From contig JBCDIZ010000004.1 in assembly GCA_038748365.1 (NCBI GenBank), positions 186,001-250,000 on the forward strand: DNA of 64,000 nucleotides. Reading direction: 5' to 3'. A program made the position numbers and the translations under genes. Shown here in pieces: positions 25,370 to 32,441 of this stretch. Origin of the DNA: Alterisphingorhabdus sp038748365. Lineage in GTDB: Bacteria > Pseudomonadota > Alphaproteobacteria > Sphingomonadales > Sphingomonadaceae. Position 1 is the stretch's first letter. Every line of letters starts with the position of its first letter. The notes beneath the pieces were generated by a model. The model was not told where the DNA came from. It saw only the letters and a program-made list of their open reading frames with translations, and made no database searches.

Positions 25370-25590
25370 GCCGAGAAAGGCTTGCCAAACAGCTTTGCTA
25401 TATCTTCAGGTGCAGCCAATTCTGGATTGGGCTCAGCCATACGACGATCTAACTCGGATATTTCCGCCTCAGTGAAAGCATATTCCTCGGAATAAGATTC
25501 CATAAGCGCGGCTAGATTGGCTTCGACCGATTGTGACTGGGCGGCAGAGCGCTGTTCTACAAAGAATATAAACTTTTCCAGCGTTCTCAT
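25366..25590 (-). CDS. 74-residue acidic protein coupled to the hydroxylase
   Basis: Small, acidic, probably helical protein (MRTLEKFIFFVEQRSAAQSQ..., ISELDRRMAEPNPELAAPED). GGAGG lies directly upstream of the ATG and the stop overlaps the P4H-like start by 4 bp. The middle segment loosely resembles short antitoxin-like proteins, but there is no adjoining toxin. It contains several prolines near its C-terminal half (PNPELAAPED, KPF) that could be hydroxylated by the partner. I do not recognise the family. Confidence 0.65.
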   Translation of the reverse strand: MRTLEKFIFFVEQRSAAQSQSVEANLAALMESYSEEYAFTEAEISELDRRMAEPNPELAAPEDIAKLFGKPFSA

Positions 25591-25642
25591 ACCTCCATAT
25601 TAGCATAATTTATGGTCCTCGAAAGAGCTATTCACCAACTCG

Positions 25643-26953
25643 CTACTCATCGCCCAAAATATGGATAACCATCGGTTCACCCATCAGGCTGGGAGAGCCC
25701 GAGAGTGCATCCAGCGTAGCACTAACCTGACTTTCGGCGCATTCATGCGTCACCATGGCGACCAATACGGCATCATTGGGGTTGCGCTCTTTCTGGATTA
25801 GACTTTCGATAGAGACATCAGCATCGCGAAGCGCGGCGGTGATTTCCGCCAGTACGCCCGGCTTGTCGGCGACCTCGAAGCGCAAATAGGCGCGGCCGAT
25901 GCGGTGGCCGGATTCTGCCGGGGCACAGGGCTCTAGGGCTTTGACTGGCATGGCGAAGGCGGGCGACAATTCGCCGCGGGCAATGGCGATTATGTCGGCA
26001 ACAACGGCCGAGGCTGTTGGCCCATCGCCTGCACCTGCGCCCTGAAATAACAGTCGCCCGGAGAAATTGCCCTCGGCGACCACCGCATTGGTCGAACCAT
26101 CGACATTGGCGAGCGGATGGCTTTTGGGCACGAGATAGGGGTGGACACGCTGGAACAGCTCGCTTGTCCCATCGCCATCATGGCGTTCAGCCAGACCGAG
26201 CAGGCGGATGCGATAGCCCAGTGCATCAGCCTGAGCGATATCGGCGGCCTGTATCGCGCGGATGCCCTGCGTCGCTACCGCATCGAAATCGAGGCGGCTC
26301 GCAAAGGCGAGGCTGGCCAATATGGATAGCTTGTGTGCCGCATCGACGCCATCAATATCAAAGCTGGGGTCCGCCTCGGCATAGCCCAGCGCTTGTGCTT
26401 CGGCGAGGACATCGTCGAAATCGCGACCGCTGGTTTCCATGGTGGAAAGGATATAATTGCTGGTGCCGTTCAAAATGCCGTAAATGCGTTCAATACGATT
26501 TGCGGCTGTGCCTTCGCGCACGCCTTTGATCGCCGGGATACCTCCTGCGACCGCCGCCTCATAATGCAGCGCCGCGCCATTGGCTTCGGCGAGTTCTGCC
26601 AGTTCCAACCCATGATGCGCAATCATGGCTTTATTGGCGGTCACAAAGGACTTGCCATTGGCCAGCGCTTTTTTGGCCAGAGTCAGGGCAGGGCCATCGC
26701 TGCCGCCGATCAGTTCGACGATAATGTCGAGTTCAGGATCATCGGCCATTTCGAGCATATCATCGACCCAGTCATAACCACTCAGATCAACACCGCGATC
26801 CTTGTTGCGGTCGCGTGCTGTGATTGCGCCAATGCTGATAGTCTGGCCCGAACGGCGTGCGATCAGCATCGCATTTTCCTCAATCAGCCGGATCACACCG
26901 GTGCCAACAGTGCCAAGGCCAACAATGCCGATGGAAAGAGTGCGCGATGCCAT
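25643..26953 (-). CDS. hom: homoserine dehydrogenase
   Basis: Reduces aspartate semialdehyde to homoserine in threonine/methionine synthesis. The nucleotide site IGIVGLGTVGTGVIRL is at the N-terminus. Catalytic-domain motifs include FVTANKAMIAHHG, GGIPAIKGVREG, GILNGTSNYILSTME and DGVDAAHKLSILASLAF. A C-terminal ACT domain (LRFEVADKPGVLAEITAALR...) gives feedback control by threonine. The 436 residues are standard for the monofunctional enzyme. Divergent from the nucleotidyltransferase gene. Confidence 0.95.
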   Translation of the reverse strand: MASRTLSIGIVGLGTVGTGVIRLIEENAMLIARRSGQTISIGAITARDRNKDRGVDLSGYDWVDDMLEMADDPELDIIVELIGGSDGPALTLAKKALANGKSFVTANKAMIAHHGLELAELAEANGAALHYEAAVAGGIPAIKGVREGTAANRIERIYGILNGTSNYILSTMETSGRDFDDVLAEAQALGYAEADPSFDIDGVDAAHKLSILASLAFASRLDFDAVATQGIRAIQAADIAQADALGYRIRLLGLAERHDGDGTSELFQRVHPYLVPKSHPLANVDGSTNAVVAEGNFSGRLLFQGAGAGDGPTASAVVADIIAIARGELSPAFAMPVKALEPCAPAESGHRIGRAYLRFEVADKPGVLAEITAALRDADVSIESLIQKERNPNDAVLVAMVTHECAESQVSATLDALSGSPSLMGEPMVIHILGDE

Positions 26954-27134
26954 GTGATTATTCCGTTTCTGTATAGTATTGCGTCTGTCTAACCCGGTGG
27001 ATGTGAATTGCCAGCGCTAAACGGCATCGCTGCACATGGTTTACGCCACGGTTCCAGCTTCCTATATGGCGTGTCATATCAAAAGCCGCGCTTACAACGA
27101 TAAGCTCGCGGCGTTTTTACCATTAGGAAAAATC

Positions 27135-27971
27135 ATGGCGATAGCCCAACCATCTTCATCTGCCGCGGTGGCGGGAGATAATAGTCCAACCCTGCTTATC
27201 CTTGCTGGCAAGCGCGACGGCAAGCTTGATCCACTGGCTGAGAAAGCCGGAGTCAGCCATAAATGCCGGGTCCCTATTCAAGGCAAGCCATTGCTGCAAT
27301 GGGTGTTGGAAGCGGCTGGTGAGGCATGGCCGGGTAACCCGATCATGATCTCGATTCATGACCCGGAGGTGATTGCCGACCTGCCCGCTGTTTTGGCGCT
27401 CAAAGAGTCCGGGCGGCTGATAATTTGCGAGGCACAGGCGGGCATTGTTGAGAGTGTCGAGGCGGCGGTAGCTGAGTCCGGCAACCGTTTTCCGCTGCTG
27501 ATCACTACGGGAGACAATGTATTGGCGACGCCGGAATCGCTGCGCGAGGTGCATGATCATGGTATCGCTTCGGGATCGGAGGCGGTGCTGGCGGTGGCAC
27601 GGCGCGAGGATATTCTGGCAGCGCATCCTGAGGGGCAGCGCAAATTTTATGAATTCCGAGATGTCGCTATTGCTAATTGCAATGCCTATTGGCTGGGCAG
27701 CGCCAATGCGATGCGCGCCGCTGAGGCGTTCCGTCAGGGCGGGCAGTTTATCAAGACGCGTGGCCGGATCGCACAAGCCTTTGGCATTCTCAACCTGATC
27801 CGCTTCAAGCTGGGCTGGTGGTCGCTGGATCAGATTATGGGCACGCTATCGCGCCGCTTCGGCGTGAAGATCAGTGCGCATATCTATGATGATGGTGCCT
27901 ATGCCGTCGATGTCGATAACCAGCGTACCTATGATGTGTGCGAGGAACTGTTGGCGAAGCGGAAATTGTAA
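27135..27971 (+). CDS. NTP transferase domain protein (MobA/GlmU-like)
   Basis: Nucleotidyltransferase-fold protein of 278 residues. The N-terminal sugar-nucleotide site is LLILAGKRDGKLDPLAEKAG and the lysine region is KCRVPIQGKPLLQWVLEA. LLITTGDNVLATPE carries the metal-binding Asp. The C-terminal half (LGWWSLDQIMGTLSRRFGVK, AYAVDVDNQRTYDVCEELLA) is shared with uncharacterised alphaproteobacterial proteins. The start at 27135 has AGGAAA 6 bp upstream; an earlier in-frame start at 27036 lies in the promoter of the divergent hom gene. The substrate is unknown: molybdopterin, inositol or sugar phosphate are all possible. Confidence 0.82.
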   Translation: MAIAQPSSSAAVAGDNSPTLLILAGKRDGKLDPLAEKAGVSHKCRVPIQGKPLLQWVLEAAGEAWPGNPIMISIHDPEVIADLPAVLALKESGRLIICEAQAGIVESVEAAVAESGNRFPLLITTGDNVLATPESLREVHDHGIASGSEAVLAVARREDILAAHPEGQRKFYEFRDVAIANCNAYWLGSANAMRAAEAFRQGGQFIKTRGRIAQAFGILNLIRFKLGWWSLDQIMGTLSRRFGVKISAHIYDDGAYAVDVDNQRTYDVCEELLAKRKL

Positions 27972-28005
27972 ATATCCTCCCTGAGCTTGCTTGGAGAGGA
28001 TATAT

Positions 28006-28821
28006 TCACTCGCAAGGCCCCAAATCGCGCAGCACCAGGGAATAGTCCTCACGGGCTATCATATTGGAGCGGCGGTTTGCTGAAAACAGCACATCATCGG
28101 GAACCTCTCGCGGCAATCCGCAAGCCAGACGATACCATAAAGGCGTATCGCGCCTCGGGCGTGTTGCCGCAGCATCGACAATCTCGCTCAGCGATACAGC
28201 CCAGACCGGTGTTTGACGCGGCCGCCTGAGAATCGAAATCGAGACCGGATCGCCATTGGGCGTATTGAGAAATATCTGGGTTTCACCTTCGCCCTGCAAA
28301 TTGCCGGGGACGTGGAATATTTCTTTCACCCCAGTAATAGGCGGTGGCGCATCAGCGGCCAGCAATTGCTGCGTAATTGCACGGACACGATCATTAAGCG
28401 TCTGTGTCCAAGGCATTTGCGCATCGGGGCCTATAAGCTGAAGCTCATTGGCAGAGCCACCGCGACGGGCGAAAAGGAGAAAGGTTTCACGTTTTATCTT
28501 GGGCGCTTTGCCGCGTTCGGTGAGCGGCATGTCAACCAGATAGCGAATCGATTCGGGCAGTCCACCCCGACCGCGGATCAAACCGAGAATATCCGCCTCG
28601 ACATAGATTCTGACTTTGCCTGGCGCGACATTGGGAGCGCGCTCAGCAGGTAAAATAATTGCCCGATTGACTTTCGCTGATGCAATGATCTCGGCGTTAT
28701 CAGAAAGCCTTGCCAAAACGGCATAGCTATAATTTTCGTTTCCTGGGAGTTCCTGTGCAAAGCTCTGATCCGTAAAGGAAAACAACACTACGCCAATTAG
28801 AAGTAATAAGCGTTGAAGCAT
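28006..28821 (-). CDS. exported protein of unknown function
   Basis: A signal peptide (MLQRLLLLIGVVLFSFTDQS, cleaved after AQ at about 23) precedes a soluble 248-residue domain. Beta-rich stretches (IIASAKVNRAIILPAE, GKVRIYVEADILGLI) and a cysteine pair near the C-terminus (LACGLPR, LGPCE) are visible, which could form a disulphide in the periplasm. Family unrecognised; similar proteins seem confined to sphingomonads. Convergent with the nucleotidyltransferase gene, 34 bp apart, with no clear terminator. Confidence 0.65.
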   Translation of the reverse strand: MLQRLLLLIGVVLFSFTDQSFAQELPGNENYSYAVLARLSDNAEIIASAKVNRAIILPAERAPNVAPGKVRIYVEADILGLIRGRGGLPESIRYLVDMPLTERGKAPKIKRETFLLFARRGGSANELQLIGPDAQMPWTQTLNDRVRAITQQLLAADAPPPITGVKEIFHVPGNLQGEGETQIFLNTPNGDPVSISILRRPRQTPVWAVSLSEIVDAAATRPRRDTPLWYRLACGLPREVPDDVLFSANRRSNMIAREDYSLVLRDLGPCE

Positions 28822-29007
28822 GATTTTAAACCCTTTTTTTGCGATGCAGATGCGTGTGTGGTATTGGAATAAATTGTGATAGCCATGGTTAATCAGCAGT
28901 GAATTTATGAAAGCGATTGCCTGCCTCGTTCAGTGTCGTTAAAGCATAGGCTAAATCGATAAAAACAAAAATATGCATTGCGGGTGGGCGTTAAATACTG
29001 TCATTAT
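28822..29007. other. gene-free upstream region of the tonB cluster
   Basis: First part of the 315-bp gap between the exported protein and tonB. It is AT-rich, with no coding sequence seen. It probably holds divergent promoters. Operator-like palindromes follow at 29008-29046. Confidence 0.5.
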
Positions 29008-29046
29008 GTGATACCGTATCGCAGGGGGATAAGTGATATTTATCAC
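29008..29046. promoter_or_regulatory. tandem GTGATA palindromes upstream of tonB
   Basis: GTGATAC-C-GTATCGC (29008-29022, one mismatch) and GTGATA-TT-TATCAC (29033-29046, perfect) lie about 24 bp centre to centre and 91 bp before the tonB ATG. The second contains TGAT-N4-ATCA, the core of FNR/CRP-type sites. The regulator is unidentified; a Fur-like or CRP/FNR factor are options. Confidence 0.5.
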
Positions 29047-29136
29047 GGAAGTTTCGTATTCCGGCTGATCCAGTCTGGTGACTACGTAACGCCTCACAGC
29101 ACAGTCATGCTTTAGAAAAAGGGAGTGCTTTTCTGA

Positions 29137-29817
29137 ATGGCTTATGTTGATCAGGATATGAGTGGAAACAGAATTGTTTCCGCAATTATCGTTGCCTTCA
29201 TCATGGTAGCCTTGGGCTATGCGCTTGTCTCTGGTTTTGCCGTCAGCACTGTTAAAAAGGTGCTGGAAGCAACCGAGGTAATCGATATCGAGGAAGAAGT
29301 TCCGGAAGAGCCCGAGGAAGAGCCACCGCCAGAACCTGAAAAGCAGGCTGAGCCACCGCCAATTGTGACGCCTCCGCCGCCAATTCAGTTGCCAGCGCCT
29401 CCGCCGCCAATCCAGACGCAGCAGGAGATCCCTGACAGCTTCGTGCCTACGCAACAGGCTGCACCTGTACCTGATCCGGGTCCAGCGGCGCCGCCTCCGC
29501 CTCCGCCGCCTGTCTCCAAACGTCCGAATCCGGAACCACGCAATAATCGCGGCAACTGGGCTAATACCAATGACTATCCGTCACGAGCCTTGCGTGAAGG
29601 TCGCGAAGGTACAACACGCGTTCGTCTGACTGTTGGGTCAAATGGCCGAGTTTCTGATTGTGCGATTTCGAGCTCGAGCGGGCATAGCGATCTTGATGCT
29701 GCAACATGTAAGAATGTTAAGCGTCGGGCGCGTTTCCGCCCTGCATTGGATCCGCAGGATAATCCAATCACCGGTACATATAATTTCGCTGTGCGCTGGC
29801 AGATTCCGGAAGGATGA
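29137..29817 (+). CDS. tonB: energy transducer TonB
   Basis: Links the ExbB-ExbD proton channel to outer-membrane TonB-dependent receptors. The N-terminal helix (IVSAIIVAFIMVALGYALVS) spans the inner membrane. An acidic and then proline-rich periplasmic linker follows (EEEVPEEPEEEPPPEPEKQA, repeated APPPP). The C-terminal TonB domain shows NDYPSRALREGREGTTRVRL, SNGRVSDCAISSSSGHSDLD and NFAVRWQIPEG. The 226 residues are normal. The weak GGGAG ribosome site is 8 bp upstream. First gene of a five-gene unit. Confidence 0.93.
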   Translation: MAYVDQDMSGNRIVSAIIVAFIMVALGYALVSGFAVSTVKKVLEATEVIDIEEEVPEEPEEEPPPEPEKQAEPPPIVTPPPPIQLPAPPPPIQTQQEIPDSFVPTQQAAPVPDPGPAAPPPPPPPVSKRPNPEPRNNRGNWANTNDYPSRALREGREGTTRVRLTVGSNGRVSDCAISSSSGHSDLDAATCKNVKRRARFRPALDPQDNPITGTYNFAVRWQIPEG

Positions 29818-29903
29818 TGCTCAGCGCAGTACATTAAGGTTTATGGTTGTTTCGCCCGGCCTTGATGGTGGGTTGGACACAAGTTTTCTGAGAGGAAGAT
29901 ACG

Positions 29904-30701
29904 ATGATGATTGAAATTTTGGCAGCAGGTGCTGGCGCTGAAGTGCCCAAAACTGAATTTGGTTTCATGCAGGCTATGGAAGAAGGTGGCCCGGTTGCCT
30001 GGACCACCGCTGGCATCCTTGCTGTGATGCTGTTCTTCTCGCTTTACATTCTGCTGGTGAAGCTATTCGAGCAGAATAAGGTGATGAAGCAGGCAAAAGA
30101 AGCCAATCGCTCTTTCTGGCGCGCCAAATCACTGCGCGAAGGTTCTGCCAAGCTGGAGAAAAACTCTGCTTACAAGCAGTTGGTTGATGATGCTGTGCAG
30201 GCTGATGAAGAGCATGCCAAGCTGACCGACCCTATGGAAGCGCATGACTGGCTTCACGGTTCGCTGACCCGCTCGGAAGACAGCATCAACGCCAAGCTGG
30301 CCGGCGGTCTGCCATTCCTTGCGACTGTGGGTGCTACTGCACCATTTATTGGACTGTTCGGCACGGTTGTCGGCATTTACCGCGCGCTTATCAAAATCGG
30401 TGCCAAGGGTAGTGCTGCTATTGGTGATGTTGCCGGTCCGGTTGGTGAAGCGCTGATCATGACCGCTTTTGGTCTGCTCGTCGCTGTTCCTGCTGTGCTT
30501 GCCTATAACTGGCTGCAAAGCCGCAACAAGCGGATTGCCGAAAGCCTGCACTCTTTCTCCACCGACCTGCTGGCGTACATTGCTTCTGACGGCAAGGTTG
30601 TCCCTGAGGTTTCGACGCCTGCTGCTAAAAAGCCAGCGCCTGCCGCTAAACCGGCTGCCGCTGCTAAGCCTGCTGCGACAACGCCCGTAGGTAAGAAGTA
30701 A
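29904..30701 (+). CDS. exbB: ExbB/TolQ/MotA-type proton channel protein
   Basis: Inner-membrane stator that uses the proton gradient to energise TonB. It has a first transmembrane helix (WTTAGILAVMLFFSLYILLV), a long cytoplasmic loop with SLTRSEDSINAKLAGGLPFL, and the conserved TVGATAPFIGLFGTVVGIYR and GEALIMTAFGLLVAVPAVLA helices. The C-terminus is an Ala/Lys/Pro-rich tail (KKPAPAAKPAAAAK), common in sphingomonad ExbB. Two adjacent ATGs at 29904 and 29907 are possible starts. Follows tonB after 86 bp. Confidence 0.94.
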   Translation: MMIEILAAGAGAEVPKTEFGFMQAMEEGGPVAWTTAGILAVMLFFSLYILLVKLFEQNKVMKQAKEANRSFWRAKSLREGSAKLEKNSAYKQLVDDAVQADEEHAKLTDPMEAHDWLHGSLTRSEDSINAKLAGGLPFLATVGATAPFIGLFGTVVGIYRALIKIGAKGSAAIGDVAGPVGEALIMTAFGLLVAVPAVLAYNWLQSRNKRIAESLHSFSTDLLAYIASDGKVVPEVSTPAAKKPAPAAKPAAAAKPAATTPVGKK

Positions 30702-30816
30702 CTGACGATATTGGAGACGGTCCGTATCTAGCGATGCGGGCCGTCACCCATATTCCATAAGCTGACTGTCATGAGTTTTCATGGCGTCAGGCAAAAGCTG
30801 GAAACAGGATTACGCT

Positions 30817-31332
30817 ATGGCAATCAGTATGGGAGGCGACGGCGCGGAAACGCCGATGTCCGACATTAACACCACACCGCTTGTGGATGTTATGCTCGTT
30901 CTTCTCATCATCTTCCTTATCGCCATTCCGGTGGCGATTCAGACGATTGAGAACCTCGAACTGCCGATGCAGGAATATGAGCCTAATGAAACCAAGGCTG
31001 AAAATGTTCTGCTCTCGGTAACCTCCACCGATTCTGCCGGTCGTAGCCCGGGTGATGCCGGTTATGAGGGGGCCTCGCAAAATGGCGAGTGCCGCGTCTA
31101 CCGCAATGTTACCCCGGTTTCGTCGACCGAATTGCAGGAATGGGCGACCGAATATATTGAAAAATTTGTTGAAGATCGTGGCGGCATTGAAAATATTGAA
31201 CCGGAAGACGTGCCTGAAGCGCATATTCGTGGTGACATTGACGTACCCTATCGCTGCATTGGTGGCGCGATCTTCGTCATGCAGGCTTCGGGCTTCCCGA
31301 AAGTCGGCTTTATTTCCGAACCTGATCGTTGA
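30817..31332 (+). CDS. exbD: ExbD/TolR family protein, long form with cysteine pair
   Basis: Partner of ExbB; one transmembrane helix (LVDVMLVLLIIFLIAIPV) after the conserved MSDINTTP, where the Asp carries protons. A periplasmic domain follows, about 25 residues longer than in the next two paralogues. It contains two cysteines (ECRVYRN and YRCIGG) that could bridge in the periplasm. The start at 30817 is chosen for AGGA about 8 bp upstream and for alignment with the paralogue starts (MAISMGG / MAMSGG). A GC-rich hairpin in the gap after exbB may lower expression. Confidence 0.9.
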   Translation: MAISMGGDGAETPMSDINTTPLVDVMLVLLIIFLIAIPVAIQTIENLELPMQEYEPNETKAENVLLSVTSTDSAGRSPGDAGYEGASQNGECRVYRNVTPVSSTELQEWATEYIEKFVEDRGGIENIEPEDVPEAHIRGDIDVPYRCIGGAIFVMQASGFPKVGFISEPDR

Positions 31333-31374
31333 TTCGCTGTTCGCGATAGCAAAAGATTTTGAGGAGAGCCTGTT

Positions 31375-31809
31375 ATGGCAATGAGTGGTGGTAAAGACGA
31401 CGGCAGTCCAATGATGGACATGAACACGACGCCGTTGATCGACGTTATGCTCGTGTTGCTGATCATGTTCATCATTACCATCCCACCGCAAATGCACGCG
31501 GTGAAACTGGACCTGCCGCAACCGGATGATTCACAGCAAACGCCGCCGGTTGACCCGGTCCGTAACAAGCTGATTGTCCAGCCTGATGATTCGCTGCTTT
31601 GGAATGGTGAAACTGTCAGCCTGAGTCAGGTAGAGAATCTCTTGGCGCAGTCGATGCAGTTGGAGGTTGAACCTGAGCTGCAGTTCCAACCTGATCAAGT
31701 TGCGCGCTATGAGCGAGTCAATCAGGTGCTCAAGTCGATCAAGATTGCTCAGGTGACGAAATTCGGCTTTGTCGGTAATGAGCAATATCGGGTATTTACC
31801 GAGGGTTGA
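31375..31809 (+). CDS. ExbD/TolR family protein, second copy
   Basis: Short ExbD (144 residues) with MDMNTTPLIDVMLVLLIMFI, the transmembrane segment with its proton-carrying Asp, then IPPQMHAVKLDLPQP and a compact periplasmic domain (LLWNGETVSLSQVENLLAQ, KIAQVTKFGFVGNEQYRVF). GAGGAGAG ribosome site about 7 bp upstream. It is more like the third copy than the first. Ends just before a strong terminator, so it closes the main transcript. Confidence 0.92.
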   Translation: MAMSGGKDDGSPMMDMNTTPLIDVMLVLLIMFIITIPPQMHAVKLDLPQPDDSQQTPPVDPVRNKLIVQPDDSLLWNGETVSLSQVENLLAQSMQLEVEPELQFQPDQVARYERVNQVLKSIKIAQVTKFGFVGNEQYRVFTEG

Positions 31810-31850
31810 TGTTTATTCGGTCCTATCGGCCAAACTCAGAAAACACGGGA

Positions 31851-31886
31851 AAGGGCTGCATCCTAGGATGCGGCCCTTTTCTTTTG
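31851..31886 (+). terminator. intrinsic terminator after the second exbD
   Basis: GGGCTGCATCC pairs with GGATGCGGCCC around a TA loop (stem about 31853-31877, one G-T), then TTTTCTTTTG. A strong rho-independent terminator inside the exbD cluster; the third exbD lies beyond it and may have its own promoter. Confidence 0.85.
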
Positions 31887-31978
31887 CTTGCTATATAGAG
31901 CAGGGTGAAAAGGGTCAGATTTGCCAGACTGCCGCTAACATTATAGCATTTGCCCATAACCATAAGGGAGAGCGATAC

Positions 31979-32431
31979 ATGGCAACCCAATATGCCGATG
32001 CAAAGTCACGAAACCCAAACGGCTATATGGCGGACCTCAATACCACGCCGCTCATTGATGTTATGCTGGTGCTGCTGATCATGTTCATCATCACCATTCC
32101 GCCCAATATGCATGCGATCAAGCTGGATCTACCGGGTGTAAACACACCGCCGCCAGAGCAGGAAATACTGCAGAAGAACAAGATTGTGCTGACCAGTTCT
32201 GACACCATTTTGTGGAACGGTGCACCGGTCTCGGTAGAGGCGCTGGATAGCCTGTTGCTAAACATTGGCAGTGCATCTGAGGGGCAGGCCGAGGTTCAGT
32301 TCCAGCCCGAAGCAACCGCGCGTTATCAGCAGGTCAATCGCATCCTGAAATCGGTGAAGCAGGCCAATCTCACCAAATTCGGGATTGTCGGCAATGAGCA
32401 ATATCGTGCCTTTGCCAAGGCGGGGTTATAA
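31979..32431 (+). CDS. ExbD/TolR family protein, third copy
   Basis: Third ExbD-like protein (150 residues): MADLNTTPLIDVMLVLLIMF helix, IPPNMHAIKLDLPGVNTPPP linker and periplasmic domain (ILWNGAPVSVEALDSLLLNI, QANLTKFGIVGNEQYRAFAK). I set the start at 31979 with AAGGGAGAG about 6 bp upstream; a longer frame reaching back to 31769 would read through the terminator. Separated from exbD2 by that terminator. It is close enough to copy two to be a recent duplicate. Confidence 0.9.
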   Translation: MATQYADAKSRNPNGYMADLNTTPLIDVMLVLLIMFIITIPPNMHAIKLDLPGVNTPPPEQEILQKNKIVLTSSDTILWNGAPVSVEALDSLLLNIGSASEGQAEVQFQPEATARYQQVNRILKSVKQANLTKFGIVGNEQYRAFAKAGL

Positions 32432-32441
32432 CCCGCGCCGC

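Noticed and set aside
25366..25590. Antitoxin of a toxin-antitoxin pair
   Set aside because: The coupled gene is a clear 2OG-Fe(II) oxygenase, not a toxin, and resemblance to antitoxins is weak.
29310..29525. CCGCC-rich repeated stretch
   Set aside because: It encodes the proline-rich linker of TonB, so it is not a satellite or CRISPR array.
30787..31521. 244-codon minus-strand reading frame in the exbD cluster
   Set aside because: Antisense of two conserved ExbD genes; no plausible domain.
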